Position numbers and translations under genes: made by a program. Positions 52,943-62,259 of a stretch of 64,000 nt of DNA are shown here, piece after piece. The stretch's first letter is position 1. Each line of letters begins with the position of its first letter. This stretch comes from Magnetococcus marinus MC-1 (GTDB lineage Bacteria > Pseudomonadota > Magnetococcia > Magnetococcales > Magnetococcaceae), in assembly GCF_000014865.1 (NCBI RefSeq), contig NC_008576.1, positions 339,501 to 403,500 on the forward strand, given 5' to 3'. A model generated the notes under the pieces. It was given only the letters and a program-made list of their open reading frames with translations. It did not search any database and was not told the origin of the DNA.

Positions 52943-54355
52943 CTACGCTTCCTCCTCACGGCTTTTCCATAACTGCTTTTTGCGGTAGATGGTAGAAGGA
53001 TTAATCTGCAAGCGGGCGGCGGCCTGGGGAATATTATCCCCACACTGTTTTAAGGCCCGCTCGATGATGCGTTTCTCCTCGACCCACAAGGGCAGGATCT
53101 CATCATCGGTAGCGCCCTCTTGCAGGAGCATCTTGTTTTGGGGGGGCACCGTCATGTGCCTCCCCATGCTGCCCCCGACCGGTGGCGGCAGCATAGCCGC
53201 TTCGAGCAGTGTGCCATCATTGAGCACCACCGCATGGCGAATGACATTTTGCAGCTCCCGCACATTGCCCGGCCAACGGTGCCCTAAGATGAGTTGTTCA
53301 GCCTCACCACTAAAGCGGGTAAAGCCCTTTTTCTCCTCACGGCTGTACTGTTGCAACAGATGATGGGCCAGTAATAGCACATCCTGATCCCGCTTGCGTA
53401 GCGGGGGTAGGTGGAGGGGGATCACATTAAGGCGGTAGTAGAGGTCCTCGCGAAAACGCCCCTCCTGAACCTCTTCCCAGGGGTCTCGATTGGTGGCACA
53501 TAGAATGCGCACATCCACCACCTCACCCTTTTGCGCACCGACCTTTTGCACCTGACCGGTCTGTAAAAACCGCAACAGCTTACTTTGTAGATCCAGGGGC
53601 AGTTCACCGATCTCATCTAAAAATAGTGTGCCATGGTGGGCGCGTTGGGCGGCACCCTGTCGGTCCGAGAGTGCCCCGGTAAAGGAGCCTTTGACATGGC
53701 CAAACAGCTCGCTTTCCATCAAATCTTTGGGTATGGCGGCGCAGTTGACGGGAATAAAGGGACGGTTGCGGCGGGTCGAGGCCTTGTGAATGGCCTCGGC
53801 GCACACCTCCTTGCCGGTACCGGACTCTCCGGTAATAAAGATGGTGGCCGAGCTGGGTGCCGCACTCTCGATGGTTTGATAGAGCGCTTGCATGGTAGGG
53901 GATGCCCCAATAAAACCGTGGTAGTGGTCCCGGTCAAAACTATCCCGGTAGGCTTGTACCTCCAGGGATAAATTTTTCTGGCGCAGGGCATTGCCCATGG
54001 TGACCAGCAAGCGGTTGGCTGAGAAGGGTTTTTCTAGATAATCAAAAGCACCCAAACGGGTAGCTTCCACGGCGGTGTCCACGCTGCCATGGGCGGTGAT
54101 GATCACCACTTGCGTAGGTAGCTGCTGCTCATGGATCGCCTTGAGAATCTCTAAACCATGCATGTCGGGCAGTTGCAGATCCAATAAAACCAGATCAGGC
54201 GTATGCTGGTGCAGATAGACCAGCGCGGCATGACCCTCTTTACAGTGGCTCACCTGCCACTGTGGCTCCCCTTTGATGTACTCTTGATAGACCATCGCCA
54301 TAGAGGGGCTATCTTCAACCAACAGCAGGCTATGTAGATCACGCGCTTTCATCAT
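52943..54355 (-). CDS. LuxO-like sigma-54 response regulator
   Basis: 470 residues: receiver (about 8-125) with Asp59 in 'LVLLDLQLPDMHG' and Lys109 in 'YLEKPF'; AAA+ with Walker A GESGTGKE (176-183), GSFTGA (223-228), 'FLDEIGELP'; Fis-type HTH at the end ('CGDNIPQAAARLQINPSTIYRKKQLW'). The HTH form and 'KEVCAEAIHKAS' match LuxO, the quorum-sensing regulator. No LuxU or hybrid sensor gene is adjacent. The hybrid kinases at 1481 and 41221 lack output domains, so they are possible but unproven partners. Confidence 0.88.
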   Translation of the reverse strand: MMKARDLHSLLLVEDSPSMAMVYQEYIKGEPQWQVSHCKEGHAALVYLHQHTPDLVLLDLQLPDMHGLEILKAIHEQQLPTQVVIITAHGSVDTAVEATRLGAFDYLEKPFSANRLLVTMGNALRQKNLSLEVQAYRDSFDRDHYHGFIGASPTMQALYQTIESAAPSSATIFITGESGTGKEVCAEAIHKASTRRNRPFIPVNCAAIPKDLMESELFGHVKGSFTGALSDRQGAAQRAHHGTLFLDEIGELPLDLQSKLLRFLQTGQVQKVGAQKGEVVDVRILCATNRDPWEEVQEGRFREDLYYRLNVIPLHLPPLRKRDQDVLLLAHHLLQQYSREEKKGFTRFSGEAEQLILGHRWPGNVRELQNVIRHAVVLNDGTLLEAAMLPPPVGGSMGRHMTVPPQNKMLLQEGATDDEILPLWVEEKRIIERALKQCGDNIPQAAARLQINPSTIYRKKQLWKSREEEA

Positions 54356-54982
54356 GGCAGCAGGCTTCTAAAAGAGTAAAAGGAACGAGCGTTGAGCCGT
54401 TAGAGCATAACAGCTTGGGCGGTCATGCTGAGGCTAAAAATAATAAAACGGCACCCTGATTACCCTCCACAGTGCGCCTATACCGCCTTTATTGCAGCGA
54501 CATAGCCGAATCTGCATCGCTTTTTCTCGCTTTCCAAAGGTTGGCTTGCCCCGAGAGCAGGGCAGTGGTGGCTCCATTAATGGCGTGGAAAAGTCCAATA
54601 AGGGTATCTCTCACTTACCAAAGTGTATACCCTAACAGTGTGAAAGGCTGGTTGAAAATTTTTGATAATCAGGATACTTTGCTCCCTGTCATGGCTGGCT
54701 AACCCTGCTATATTGCCGGGTGGGTCGTGGCTGGTAAGATGATTTTCCTCTTCCTGCCGGTGGTTTCGAGCAACCCCTTCTCTGCCATTCTGGGTGGTCT
54801 CTGGCATGTGTGCTAGGCCATCTATTGTCCTTGGGTGGCTACGCTGGCATACCGTGACAAACCGCTTTGACAAAACATCCCATGGCCACCCTGTTGATTC
54901 TGTTTTGGTGTGGCTTGCCTAATCATCCCATACGGTTTGCCTAGTTGGGGTTTTCAGTTCACTCCTTGACGAGTTGTCGTTT
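54356..54982. other. Intergenic region between the LuxO-like gene and the phosphoethanolamine transferase gene
   Basis: About 627 bases between divergent starts. I looked for -24/-12 sigma-54 promoters (GG-N10-GC) and Qrr-like small RNA genes and saw none that fit. No supported reading frame. Confidence 0.5.
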
Positions 54983-56581
54983 ATGCCCAATCTACAGATC
55001 TCTAGACCCTATCTAATCTTACTGGTGGCACTGTTTATCTGCCTAACCGGCAACTACACCTTTTTTAGTGGCGTGTTGCAGGTCTACCCGTGGCAGCAAC
55101 ACGCCGGTTTTTTTGTCTCGCTGGTGGTGGCTTATAGTGCCTTTTTGGTGCTGCTGTTTAGCCTGCTTAGTTTGCTGTTTGGCCAGCGTAGTGTGGCCAT
55201 TTTTATGCTTATCCTCTCTGCTTTTATTGGTTATTTTTCCGATAATTTTGGCGTGATCATTGATCGGGATATGCTGCAAAACACGCTGGAAACCAACTTG
55301 TCGGAAGCCTCTGACCTGATGAGTCTGGGACTCATGGTGCGGGTGCTGTTGTTGGGTCTGCTGCCTGCGCTACTGGTGGGGCGGCTCTCACTGCCCCGGC
55401 TTGGTTGGCTGCGTGGTTTAAGCCAAACCGGCAAAACCATGGGTGTGGCACTGCTGGTTATGGTGGCCGCATTGGCCCCCTTTAATGCACAATATTTTAG
55501 CGCGGGTCGGGAGCATAAAAGTCTGCGTTATCACGCCAATCCGGCCTATCCAATCTATTCGGTGGGTCACTATATCAAGAAAAAATATCAAGCGGGTAAG
55601 CCGCCCTATACCACCGTGACCACTTATGCCCGTCAAGCAGCCGATGATACCAGCCGCGAGTTGGTGATTATGGTGGTGGGCGAGGCGGTGCGTGCCGATC
55701 ACTTCTCCCTCAACGGGTATGCGCGTCAGACCAATCCAACCCTGGCCAAAGAGCCGAGGGTGGTTAATTTTTCCCAGGTTTCCTCGTGCGGTACCGCCAC
55801 AGCGATCTCCGTGCCCTGCATGTTCTCTTTCCATGGGCGCAGCACCTACAAGGGTAGTACCGCACCCTACACCGAAAATGTGTTGGATGTCCTGGCTAAG
55901 GCAGGGGTGCATGTGCTGTGGCTGGATAATAACTCCTCCTCCAAAGGGGTAGCGGATCGGGTGGCCTACCAAGATTTTCGTACCTCAGCAAACAACCCAA
56001 TCTGTGATGCGGTGGAGTGTCGGGATATCGGCATGCTAAAAAACCTGCAACGCTATATTGATGACCATAAACAGGGCGATATTTTGATCGTGCTGCACCA
56101 GATGGGAAACCATGGCCCAGCCTACTTTAAGCGCTATCCCCCAGAGTTCGAGAAGTTCAAGCCCGCCTGCCAGACCATCGAATTGGCCCAGTGCACCAAG
56201 CAAGAGATCAGCAATGCCTATGATAATGCCATTCTCTACACCGACTTTTTCTTGGGCAAGGTCATTGAGCTGCTCAAGTCCAATACGCCAAATTTTGAAA
56301 CGCTGATGGTCTATATGTCAGATCATGGTGAGTCGTTGGGCGAAAATGGCATCTATCTGCACGGTCTGCCTTACTTTATGGCGCCAGCCAGCCAAACCCA
56401 TGTACCGGCAGTAATCTGGAATGGCCCCAACTCCGATTTGGATCATCAAGAGCTGCTGGCTAACAAAGATAAACCCAACTCCCATGATGGGTTGGCGCCT
56501 CTTTTGTTAAAAGTGTTTGAGGTTGATGCCGATTTACAGGGCGACCTTGTGCATGCCCCTTTTGGTAGCGCCCAGCCGTAA
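54983..56581 (+). CDS. Lipid A phosphoethanolamine transferase (EptA-like)
   Basis: 532 residues from ATG 54983; a TTG three codons earlier is possible. Four to five N-terminal membrane spans (about 8-165), then a periplasmic sulfatase-fold domain. The metal Glu is in 'MVVGEAVRADHFSLNGYARQTNP', the nucleophile Thr273 in 'SCGTATAISVPCMFS', and 'SDHGESLGENGIYLHG' supplies the later metal ligands. Cys pairs expected for disulfides are present. It transfers phosphoethanolamine to lipid A in the periplasm, lowering surface charge. It has no adjacent regulator. Confidence 0.92.
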   Translation: MPNLQISRPYLILLVALFICLTGNYTFFSGVLQVYPWQQHAGFFVSLVVAYSAFLVLLFSLLSLLFGQRSVAIFMLILSAFIGYFSDNFGVIIDRDMLQNTLETNLSEASDLMSLGLMVRVLLLGLLPALLVGRLSLPRLGWLRGLSQTGKTMGVALLVMVAALAPFNAQYFSAGREHKSLRYHANPAYPIYSVGHYIKKKYQAGKPPYTTVTTYARQAADDTSRELVIMVVGEAVRADHFSLNGYARQTNPTLAKEPRVVNFSQVSSCGTATAISVPCMFSFHGRSTYKGSTAPYTENVLDVLAKAGVHVLWLDNNSSSKGVADRVAYQDFRTSANNPICDAVECRDIGMLKNLQRYIDDHKQGDILIVLHQMGNHGPAYFKRYPPEFEKFKPACQTIELAQCTKQEISNAYDNAILYTDFFLGKVIELLKSNTPNFETLMVYMSDHGESLGENGIYLHGLPYFMAPASQTHVPAVIWNGPNSDLDHQELLANKDKPNSHDGLAPLLLKVFEVDADLQGDLVHAPFGSAQP

Positions 56582-56904
56582 GGTAATCTGTGGGGATCAT
56601 ACGGCGATGCGTAGCTGCACTGGCTGCCCTGAACAAGCACATAGCCAAAGCCAGGCGCCTTGGTCCTGATGGTACTATGGATATGGCAAAGGGGTGTCGT
56701 TAGCGCCCCTGCTCTTCCTGCTCGTTAGGAAAGGCCATGCACGGTTGCAGGGTGAACGAATTGCGCAGTGTGGGGCCTATTGCGCTCAACAAGTGCGTGT
56801 TGGTGTGGTAGAATATCCACGTTTTTCCCACCACGCACGACCACAGCCAAGAGAACCGATGCGCCACACCGCTTGGTGGGCCAGCTTATGACGGGGGAGC
56901 CTAT
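56582..56904. other. Intergenic region before the DUF2062 gene
   Basis: About 323 bases with no supported gene. Short open frames here lack ribosome sites. No terminator is obvious. Confidence 0.5.
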
Positions 56905-57534
56905 ATGGCAGCCAAAGGTTGGCGTTATCCGTTTTTCTGGATGCGCACCATGTTTCGGTTTCGTTTGATCCGGCCTATGCTACAGGGCGGGCATCCACCG
57001 GAGTATGCGGCGCGGGCCTCTGGCATTGGTTTGGCGATTGCCATGACCCCGACGGTTGGGGTGCAAATTGCGGCAGTTATGGCACTATGGGCCTGGATTA
57101 AGGCCCGTAAGCCCGACTGGGACTTTAACCCTATGGTGGCCATTGCCTGGACCATGGTGACCAATGTGGTTACGCTACCCCCTATTTATTTTATGTTTGT
57201 GGTAACGGGCCGCTTAATGATGGGTCACTGGGATGGTCTCTCTGGGTATGATGAGTATACCGCCCGGATTGCCCAAGTTTTGGCACCCGATGCAGGTTGG
57301 TTAGAGTCCATCTGGATCCAGCTTCATGAACTCTTTACCACCTTTGGTTTGCCCTTACTGCTCGGTTGTTTGCCGTGGGCGCTGATATGTGGCTGGGCAG
57401 GCTATTTTTTCACGCTGCGGTTGGTGCGTAAATACCAAGCTTTGCGCGAAAAACGACGCATAAAAAATTATGTCGGTCTCTACAAAGAGTCTCATCCTTA
57501 TACAAGCAGTAATCACGCAGGTCCGCAGAAATAA
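56905..57534 (+). CDS. DUF2062 membrane protein
   Basis: 209 residues. The family pattern 'PEYAARASGIGLAIAMTPTVGVQ' near 31-53 is followed by a membrane-buried region and two further hydrophobic segments (about 80-110 and 145-175). DUF2062 proteins are small inner membrane proteins of unknown function, often near lipid or polysaccharide genes. Co-directional with the EptA-like gene but over 300 bases away. Confidence 0.85.
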   Translation: MAAKGWRYPFFWMRTMFRFRLIRPMLQGGHPPEYAARASGIGLAIAMTPTVGVQIAAVMALWAWIKARKPDWDFNPMVAIAWTMVTNVVTLPPIYFMFVVTGRLMMGHWDGLSGYDEYTARIAQVLAPDAGWLESIWIQLHELFTTFGLPLLLGCLPWALICGWAGYFFTLRLVRKYQALREKRRIKNYVGLYKESHPYTSSNHAGPQK

Positions 57535-57560
57535 AGTTAGCGGTAAGTCCCTCGTTGCGC

Positions 57561-58025
57561 TTATTTGGGTTCAACCCAGACCTGCTCATTGACACAGCGT
57601 TGTAAGCCGACTTGGGCGAGCCTTTGTGCCGACCAACTGCGTAGTGCGGCTCGGTTAAGCTGCCGCTGTAGACGCAGAGCCTCATGCCAACCCTGTGCTT
57701 CGATGGCGTCACAAATTTCGGTTTCTGTCTGTGAGGCTGTGGGTATAATACGGCTCTGACGGCGTTTGCCAATCTGACCTTGAGGTAAGCTGAGGGTGCG
57801 CTTTTTTATAAAGAGTTCAGGGGTGACCTGAGCAAACTGGGTGAGTTGCTGTTGCAGCTGATTCAACTGCTCAGCAATTTTGGCCAAGGGTTCTTGGTAA
57901 CGCTGCTGGAGCTGTTCCACGGCCTGATCGCGCTTGCTGGCTAACTCCGACTGCTGTGCCAGCAGGTTGGCGATTTGGGCCAAAGCTGCATTGGCATCGT
58001 CTAGGCTTGCAACGGTTTTTTGCAT
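57561..58025 (-). CDS. Phage Mu Gam-like DNA-end-binding protein
   Basis: 154 residues from ATG 58025, with GGGGAG eight bases upstream. Residues about 8-75 form a long coiled coil: 'DDANAALAQIANLLAQ', then 'RYQEPLAKIAEQLNQLQQQLTQF'. This is followed by 'KKRTLSLPQGQIGKRRQSRII', the pattern of Gam where a Leu-rich strand leads to 'GxIGxR'. Mu Gam binds DNA ends like Ku and blocks host exonucleases. A long C-terminal helix region (about 100-154) completes it. Divergent from a phage-type repressor, so a prophage relic or captured gene. Family assignment is from the pattern only. Confidence 0.68.
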   Translation of the reverse strand: MQKTVASLDDANAALAQIANLLAQQSELASKRDQAVEQLQQRYQEPLAKIAEQLNQLQQQLTQFAQVTPELFIKKRTLSLPQGQIGKRRQSRIIPTASQTETEICDAIEAQGWHEALRLQRQLNRAALRSWSAQRLAQVGLQRCVNEQVWVEPK

Positions 58026-58348
58026 AAGCAGCACTCCCCTGCTTTAGGTTGGTGATTTGTCGAAGGAAGAAAGGCGGTATCATGCCATTTTTTCGCGCGG
58101 CTTTACGTTCCTAGCGTGGTAAACTACGACCGAAACCCAGGTTTGTTGTGGCGATAAGCTGCCTAAAAATCTAGAAATTACCGCGCTAAGCGACCTATAA
58201 TTCTTGATTTTACACTACACCATGGGGCTGCACATAAACACTCAGCCGTGAGCAGGCAGCAGGAAAATAATTGCATTATTCCCTGCACCGAATCAAGCAA
58301 AAAATTGTTATGGGGGTTGCAATGGTTGGTCAAAAGGAGAAACGGCAA

Positions 58349-58807
58349 ATGGATCGTGGCCTGATTGAGCGGCTTAGAAAGGCTGCTGAACGGGCTGGTG
58401 GTCCCGATGCCATCGCCTTAAAGGTAGATGTTTCCCGTCGCACATGGGGTAATTATTTGCAAGGTGCGACCGAACCTACCGCATCCACCATTAAAGATAT
58501 TGCCAAGGTGTCGGGTTTAGATCCCGCTTGGATACTCACCGGGGTGGGGCCTATGGAGCGCCGTTCAGGGGATAGCTATCTGGATTCTCTGGATGAAGAT
58601 CTATTATTTTCAGTAATCTATGAAGTTGAGCACTTCTTATTGGGCGAGGGTATTACCATTGGCAATGCCAAAGATAAAGTGCAGTTGATTAAAGCCGTGT
58701 ATGAGTTGGTGCAGCGCGAACAGGCGCACCAGCCTGACAAGCCCACAACCGCAGGCAATGTTATTCAGCTACCGCATGTGCAAGCGTTGATGCGATTGGC
58801 CGGTTAA
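58349..58807 (+). CDS. Phage-type HTH transcriptional regulator
   Basis: 152 residues from ATG 58349, nine bases after AGGAG; open upstream to 58271. An XRE-like HTH covers about residues 3-60: 'GGPDAIALKVDVSRRTWGNYLQGATEPTASTIKDIAKVSGLDPAWILTG', where 'PAWILTGxG' is a common ending of phage repressor N-domains. The rest is helical with no peptidase motif, so it is not a LexA-like self-cleaving repressor. It is divergent from the Gam-like gene and likely controls it. Confidence 0.82.
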   Translation: MDRGLIERLRKAAERAGGPDAIALKVDVSRRTWGNYLQGATEPTASTIKDIAKVSGLDPAWILTGVGPMERRSGDSYLDSLDEDLLFSVIYEVEHFLLGEGITIGNAKDKVQLIKAVYELVQREQAHQPDKPTTAGNVIQLPHVQALMRLAG

Positions 58808-59157
58808 CGCGCTTATAAAATAAAACCAATTTAACAGCCGTTGCAAGCGTGCTCAAAGGTAGAGAACGCGCTTGAAGCGGTTTTTTTTTATCTGGTTTCT
58901 GAAGGTGTGGTAACGAACTTACAGTAGCTTAAGTAAGCCACCAATATTGCAAAGAATAGCGTTTTAGCCAAGCGTGGCAAGTGTACCAGCCCACCGTTTC
59001 AAAAAAATCTCATATAGGTAGAGTGCCTAAACATTTTGAGGCTATATGCCGATGATTGCTAGTAAGCCGCAAACAACAGGTCGGTGAGATTGCATATATT
59101 TGCCCGTGAACACGGTCCCCCACATTGGCGCTACGCCCATAAACCATGGAGATTATC
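58808..59157. other. Intergenic region after the HTH gene
   Basis: About 350 bases. It holds a probable terminator (58844-58889) and the upstream region of the small membrane protein gene; no other feature is clear. Confidence 0.5.
58844..58889 (+). terminator. Probable terminator after the HTH gene
   Basis: CAAGCG (58844-58849) pairs with CGCTTG (58869-58874), with further short pairing inside and a nine-T run at 58881-58889. It lies 36 bases past the HTH stop. Confidence 0.6.
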
Positions 59158-59541
59158 ATGAGTCATTCTGCAAACCAAGCCGAGCAGACCATACAAAAAT
59201 TGCTAAGTAAGCACCGTTCTGCTAGCAAAACAGATGCTCTGCCCGTCAAGCGAGTAGAAGATGGCTGGAACAGCCGTCAAAAAAAGGGCTTAATCGGTAC
59301 TCTCTGTGGGCTCATTCTGCTGCTGGGTAGTGGTTGGTTTTGGTATATGCATCAGCCCATTAGTCCCTATCAAGAGCTGTTGCTTAAAGCTTTAATCAAG
59401 GAGTATGCCGTGCAGCAAAGTATAGGGCATCAAAAGGTTTGGGTGGATCTCAAACGGCGTTGGGGTTTTTACCGGGTACAGGATATTGATCGCCAGCAGT
59501 TTCACGAAATGACACAATACCTAAGCCAGCCCATCCGTTGA
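59158..59541 (+). CDS. Small single-span membrane protein, unknown
   Basis: 127 residues from ATG 59158, with GGAG six bases upstream; the earlier in-frame ATG at 59146 overlaps that site. A polar N-terminus (about 1-40), one membrane span (about 44-64, 'GLIGTLCGLILLLGSGWFWYM') and a C-terminal domain of about 60 residues rich in Lys, Gln and aromatic residues. I know no family. It could be a phage or host envelope protein. Confidence 0.65.
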   Translation: MSHSANQAEQTIQKLLSKHRSASKTDALPVKRVEDGWNSRQKKGLIGTLCGLILLLGSGWFWYMHQPISPYQELLLKALIKEYAVQQSIGHQKVWVDLKRRWGFYRVQDIDRQQFHEMTQYLSQPIR

Positions 59542-59693
59542 GCCCTTAGTGGTTTAAACCTAATAAATAAGGTAAACAAGAAAACCCAGCAGGGATAGGG
59601 CATAAAAAAAGGGTAGGGTGTCGAAAACGGAACAAAAAAGATAACGGTCAAATGAGTAATTAACACACTCAATTAAGATATATGAAACAAGGA

Positions 59694-59713
59694 GCCTGCC
59701 CGCGTAGGCAGGC
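59694..59713 (-). terminator. Hairpin after trpB2
   Basis: GCCTGCC (59694-59700) pairs with GGCAGGC (59707-59713) around six bases. It lies 13 bases past the trpB2 stop on the minus strand; the following T content is modest. Confidence 0.55.
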
Positions 59714-59726
59714 CCCTGCGATGACA

Positions 59727-61085
59727 TCAACCCATTTTGGTTGGGTCGGGCAGATGTTTAAGTGCCGCTTCGATGGCACTTTGAGGGTAGGGATAATCCT
59801 CCAATTCACCGGCAAAAAAGCGGTCATAGGAGGTCATGTCAAAATGGCCATGGCCGGAGAGGGTAAAGAAGATGGTCTCTTGCTTGCCCTCTTCTTTACA
59901 GCGCAAAGCCTCTTCGATGGCGCCACGAATGGCATGGTTGGATTCGGGCGCAGGGATAATGCCCTCGGCCTGAGCAAAGGTAACACCCGCACGGAAGGTG
60001 TCCAACTGGTTGACAGAACGGGCCTCAATAATTTTGTCATGCACCAGTTGAGAGAGCTGGCTAGAATCCCCATGGTAGCGTAACCCACCGGCATGAATAC
60101 CTGGCGGGGTAAAGTCATGGCCCAGGGTATACTGCATCATCATGGGGGTTAAACCGGCCACGTCACCATAGTCATAAGCAAAATGACCACGGGTCAGAGT
60201 GGGGCACGAGCTGGGTTCCATGGCCAGTAGACGTAACGCTTTACCCGCGGCTTTGTCGGCCAGGAAAGGAAAGGCTGTGCCCGCAAAATTAGAGCCGCCA
60301 CCACAACAACCGATTACCACATCCGGGTAATCACCCGCCTTAGCGAACTGCTTTTTGGCCTCTAGGCCGATAATGGTTTGGTGCAAGCAGACATGGTTGA
60401 GAACCGAACCCAACGAATAGTTGGTGTGGGGGTCCTGCATGGCTAACTCAACGGCTTCTGAGATAGCGATGCCCAACGAGCCTGGGCTATCGGGATCTTG
60501 AGCCAAAATTTTACGCCCCGACGCGGTACGATCGGAGGGGCTGGCAAAAACCTGTGCGCCCCAAGTCTCCATCATCGAGCGACGGAAGGGTTTTTGGTGA
60601 TAGCTCACCTTGACCATATAGACCTCGACCTCAAGGCCAAACATCTGCCCCGCAAAGGCGATGGAGCTGCCCCACTGACCGGCGCCGGTCTCGGTGGTTA
60701 ACCGTTTAATCCCGGCCTTTTTGTTATAATAGGCCTGGGGTACGGCACTATTGGGCTTATGGGAACCCGCCGGGCTGACCCCTTCATACTTGTAATAAAT
60801 TTTAGCAGGGGTGGCTAAGGCCTGTTCCAACCGATGGGCTCGGTAGAGGGGGGAGGGGCGCCACAGGGATAAAATTTGGCGCACTTCATCGGGGATATCA
60901 ATCCAGCGTTCGGTAGACATCTCCTGTTGCAGAATATCCGGTGGAAAAATCATCCCCATCATTTCAGGGGTTACCGGCTTGCCATCAGGACCTAAAGGTG
61001 GTGGCGGACGGTTAGGCATATCTGCGGTTACATTATACCATTGGGTGGGCATCTCTGACTCGTCGAGCAGAATTTTGGTTTGCAT
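59727..61085 (-). CDS. trpB2: TrpB2-type tryptophan synthase beta chain
   Basis: 452 residues, longer than TrpB1 with the extended N-terminus '[19 protein letters not shown]' and '[12 protein letters not shown]' that mark TrpB2. The PLP lysine is Lys110 in '[10 protein letters not shown]'; the 'TETGAGQWG' Glu and the 'CCGGGSN' phosphate loop are present. TrpB2 enzymes work without TrpA, making tryptophan from indole or phosphoserine. It is a single gene. Confidence 0.94.
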   Translation of the reverse strand: MQTKILLDESEMPTQWYNVTADMPNRPPPPLGPDGKPVTPEMMGMIFPPDILQQEMSTERWIDIPDEVRQILSLWRPSPLYRAHRLEQALATPAKIYYKYEGVSPAGSHKPNSAVPQAYYNKKAGIKRLTTETGAGQWGSSIAFAGQMFGLEVEVYMVKVSYHQKPFRRSMMETWGAQVFASPSDRTASGRKILAQDPDSPGSLGIAISEAVELAMQDPHTNYSLGSVLNHVCLHQTIIGLEAKKQFAKAGDYPDVVIGCCGGGSNFAGTAFPFLADKAAGKALRLLAMEPSSCPTLTRGHFAYDYGDVAGLTPMMMQYTLGHDFTPPGIHAGGLRYHGDSSQLSQLVHDKIIEARSVNQLDTFRAGVTFAQAEGIIPAPESNHAIRGAIEEALRCKEEGKQETIFFTLSGHGHFDMTSYDRFFAGELEDYPYPQSAIEAALKHLPDPTKMG

Positions 61086-61300
61086 CGGCCTATCCCTTTT
61101 GCTGGACTGAACAACAGCGAAGATCGGCTAGGGTAAGGTAACCCTAACAAGATGGTCTCGCTTGAAAAAATGCGTATCTTGGCAATTTAAAGAGAATAGC
61201 AGAGTGCTGCAAGTGCATAAGGGTAACACACATGTATTGTGTGGGATTGGCAGGCAGAGTAAGCTGTTAACCAGGGTCTATTTTAACAAGGGAGATTGTG

Positions 61301-62089
61301 ATGCGCACCTATGCAAAATGGATGGGAGTCGCCTTAGCATTACTGTGGTCGGTGCCCGCTTGGGCGGTGGTACAGGAGCAAGAGGTGCCTTATAAAGACG
61401 GCGATACGGGACTAGCTGGTTATTTGGTGTGGGATGATGCCTTTAGTGGCAAGCGGCCAGGGGTTTTGGTGGTGCATGAGTGGTGGGGTCTTAATAGCTA
61501 TGCCAAAAGCCGCGCCCGACAATTGGCTCGTATGGGCTATATCGCCTTTGCAGCGGATATGTATGGTGAGGGTCATGTGACCGAGCACGCCAAAGAGGCG
61601 AAGGGGTGGATGCAGCAAGTGACCGCCAATGTGGAAGGGTGGCGTCGACGGGCGGATTTGGCCTTGGAGCAGCTCAAGGCCGCGCCACAGGTAGACACAA
61701 CCCGTTTGGCGGCGGTGGGTTACTGTTTTGGCGGGGGGACCGTCATGCAGATGGCCTATGGTGGCTCCGATCTGCTGGGGGTGGCCTCGTTCCACGGTCC
61801 TTTACCCCCTGCGGAGAAAAAGGATTATGCCAAAATTAAGGCCAAAATCTTTGTGGCCCATGGGGATGCCGATACCTTTGTGCCCCTAGAGCGGCTGGAG
61901 GCCTTTCGGATAGGTTTGAATGAGGCCGGGGCGGATTGGCAACTGTTACGCTACGGTGGAGCGGTACACAGTTTTACCAATCCCGCTGCCGATGGTAGCT
62001 GGATGCCCACGGTGAAATATGATGCCAAGGCGGACCACCGCTCGTGGGCAGCGTTCACCCATTTTTTAGATGAGCTGTTCTGGCCCTAA
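61301..62089 (+). CDS. Exported dienelactone hydrolase-family protein
   Basis: 262 residues from ATG 61301 (GGGAG six bases upstream). A signal peptide (about 1-22, 'LALLWSVPAWA') precedes the alpha/beta hydrolase. The catalytic triad is Cys142 in 'GYCFGG', Asp in 'HGDADTFVP' and His in 'GAVHSFTN'. 'VVHEWWGLNSY' is the family oxyanion segment. It hydrolyses a lactone or ester, here in the periplasm; the substrate is unknown. It ends at a strong terminator. Confidence 0.9.
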   Translation: MRTYAKWMGVALALLWSVPAWAVVQEQEVPYKDGDTGLAGYLVWDDAFSGKRPGVLVVHEWWGLNSYAKSRARQLARMGYIAFAADMYGEGHVTEHAKEAKGWMQQVTANVEGWRRRADLALEQLKAAPQVDTTRLAAVGYCFGGGTVMQMAYGGSDLLGVASFHGPLPPAEKKDYAKIKAKIFVAHGDADTFVPLERLEAFRIGLNEAGADWQLLRYGGAVHSFTNPAADGSWMPTVKYDAKADHRSWAAFTHFLDELFWP

Positions 62090-62111
62090 TGTGGGGCTCT
62101 ACGTGTGGGAA

Positions 62112-62148
62112 ACAGGGGGCTTGTGCTTGCACAAGCCCCCTGTTTTTT
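62112..62148 (+). terminator. Strong intrinsic terminator after the dienelactone hydrolase gene
   Basis: ACAGGGGGCTTGTGC (62112-62126) pairs with GCACAAGCCCCCTGT (62129-62143) and runs into six T (62143-62148). Confidence 0.92.
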
Positions 62149-62259
62149 GAAACCGAGCGGACTTAGAGGCAAAAGCGCGTGAAATGTTTAATGGCCTAAA
62201 CGAGGCGCTGAATGAAGGGGTTGAGGGTGTCAATGAAGAGCGCTGGCTAAGCGTGGGTA

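Noticed and set aside
54356-54982. Qrr-like small RNA gene next to the LuxO-like regulator
   Set aside because: No sigma-54 promoter spacing and no matching stem-loop followed by a T-run was found.
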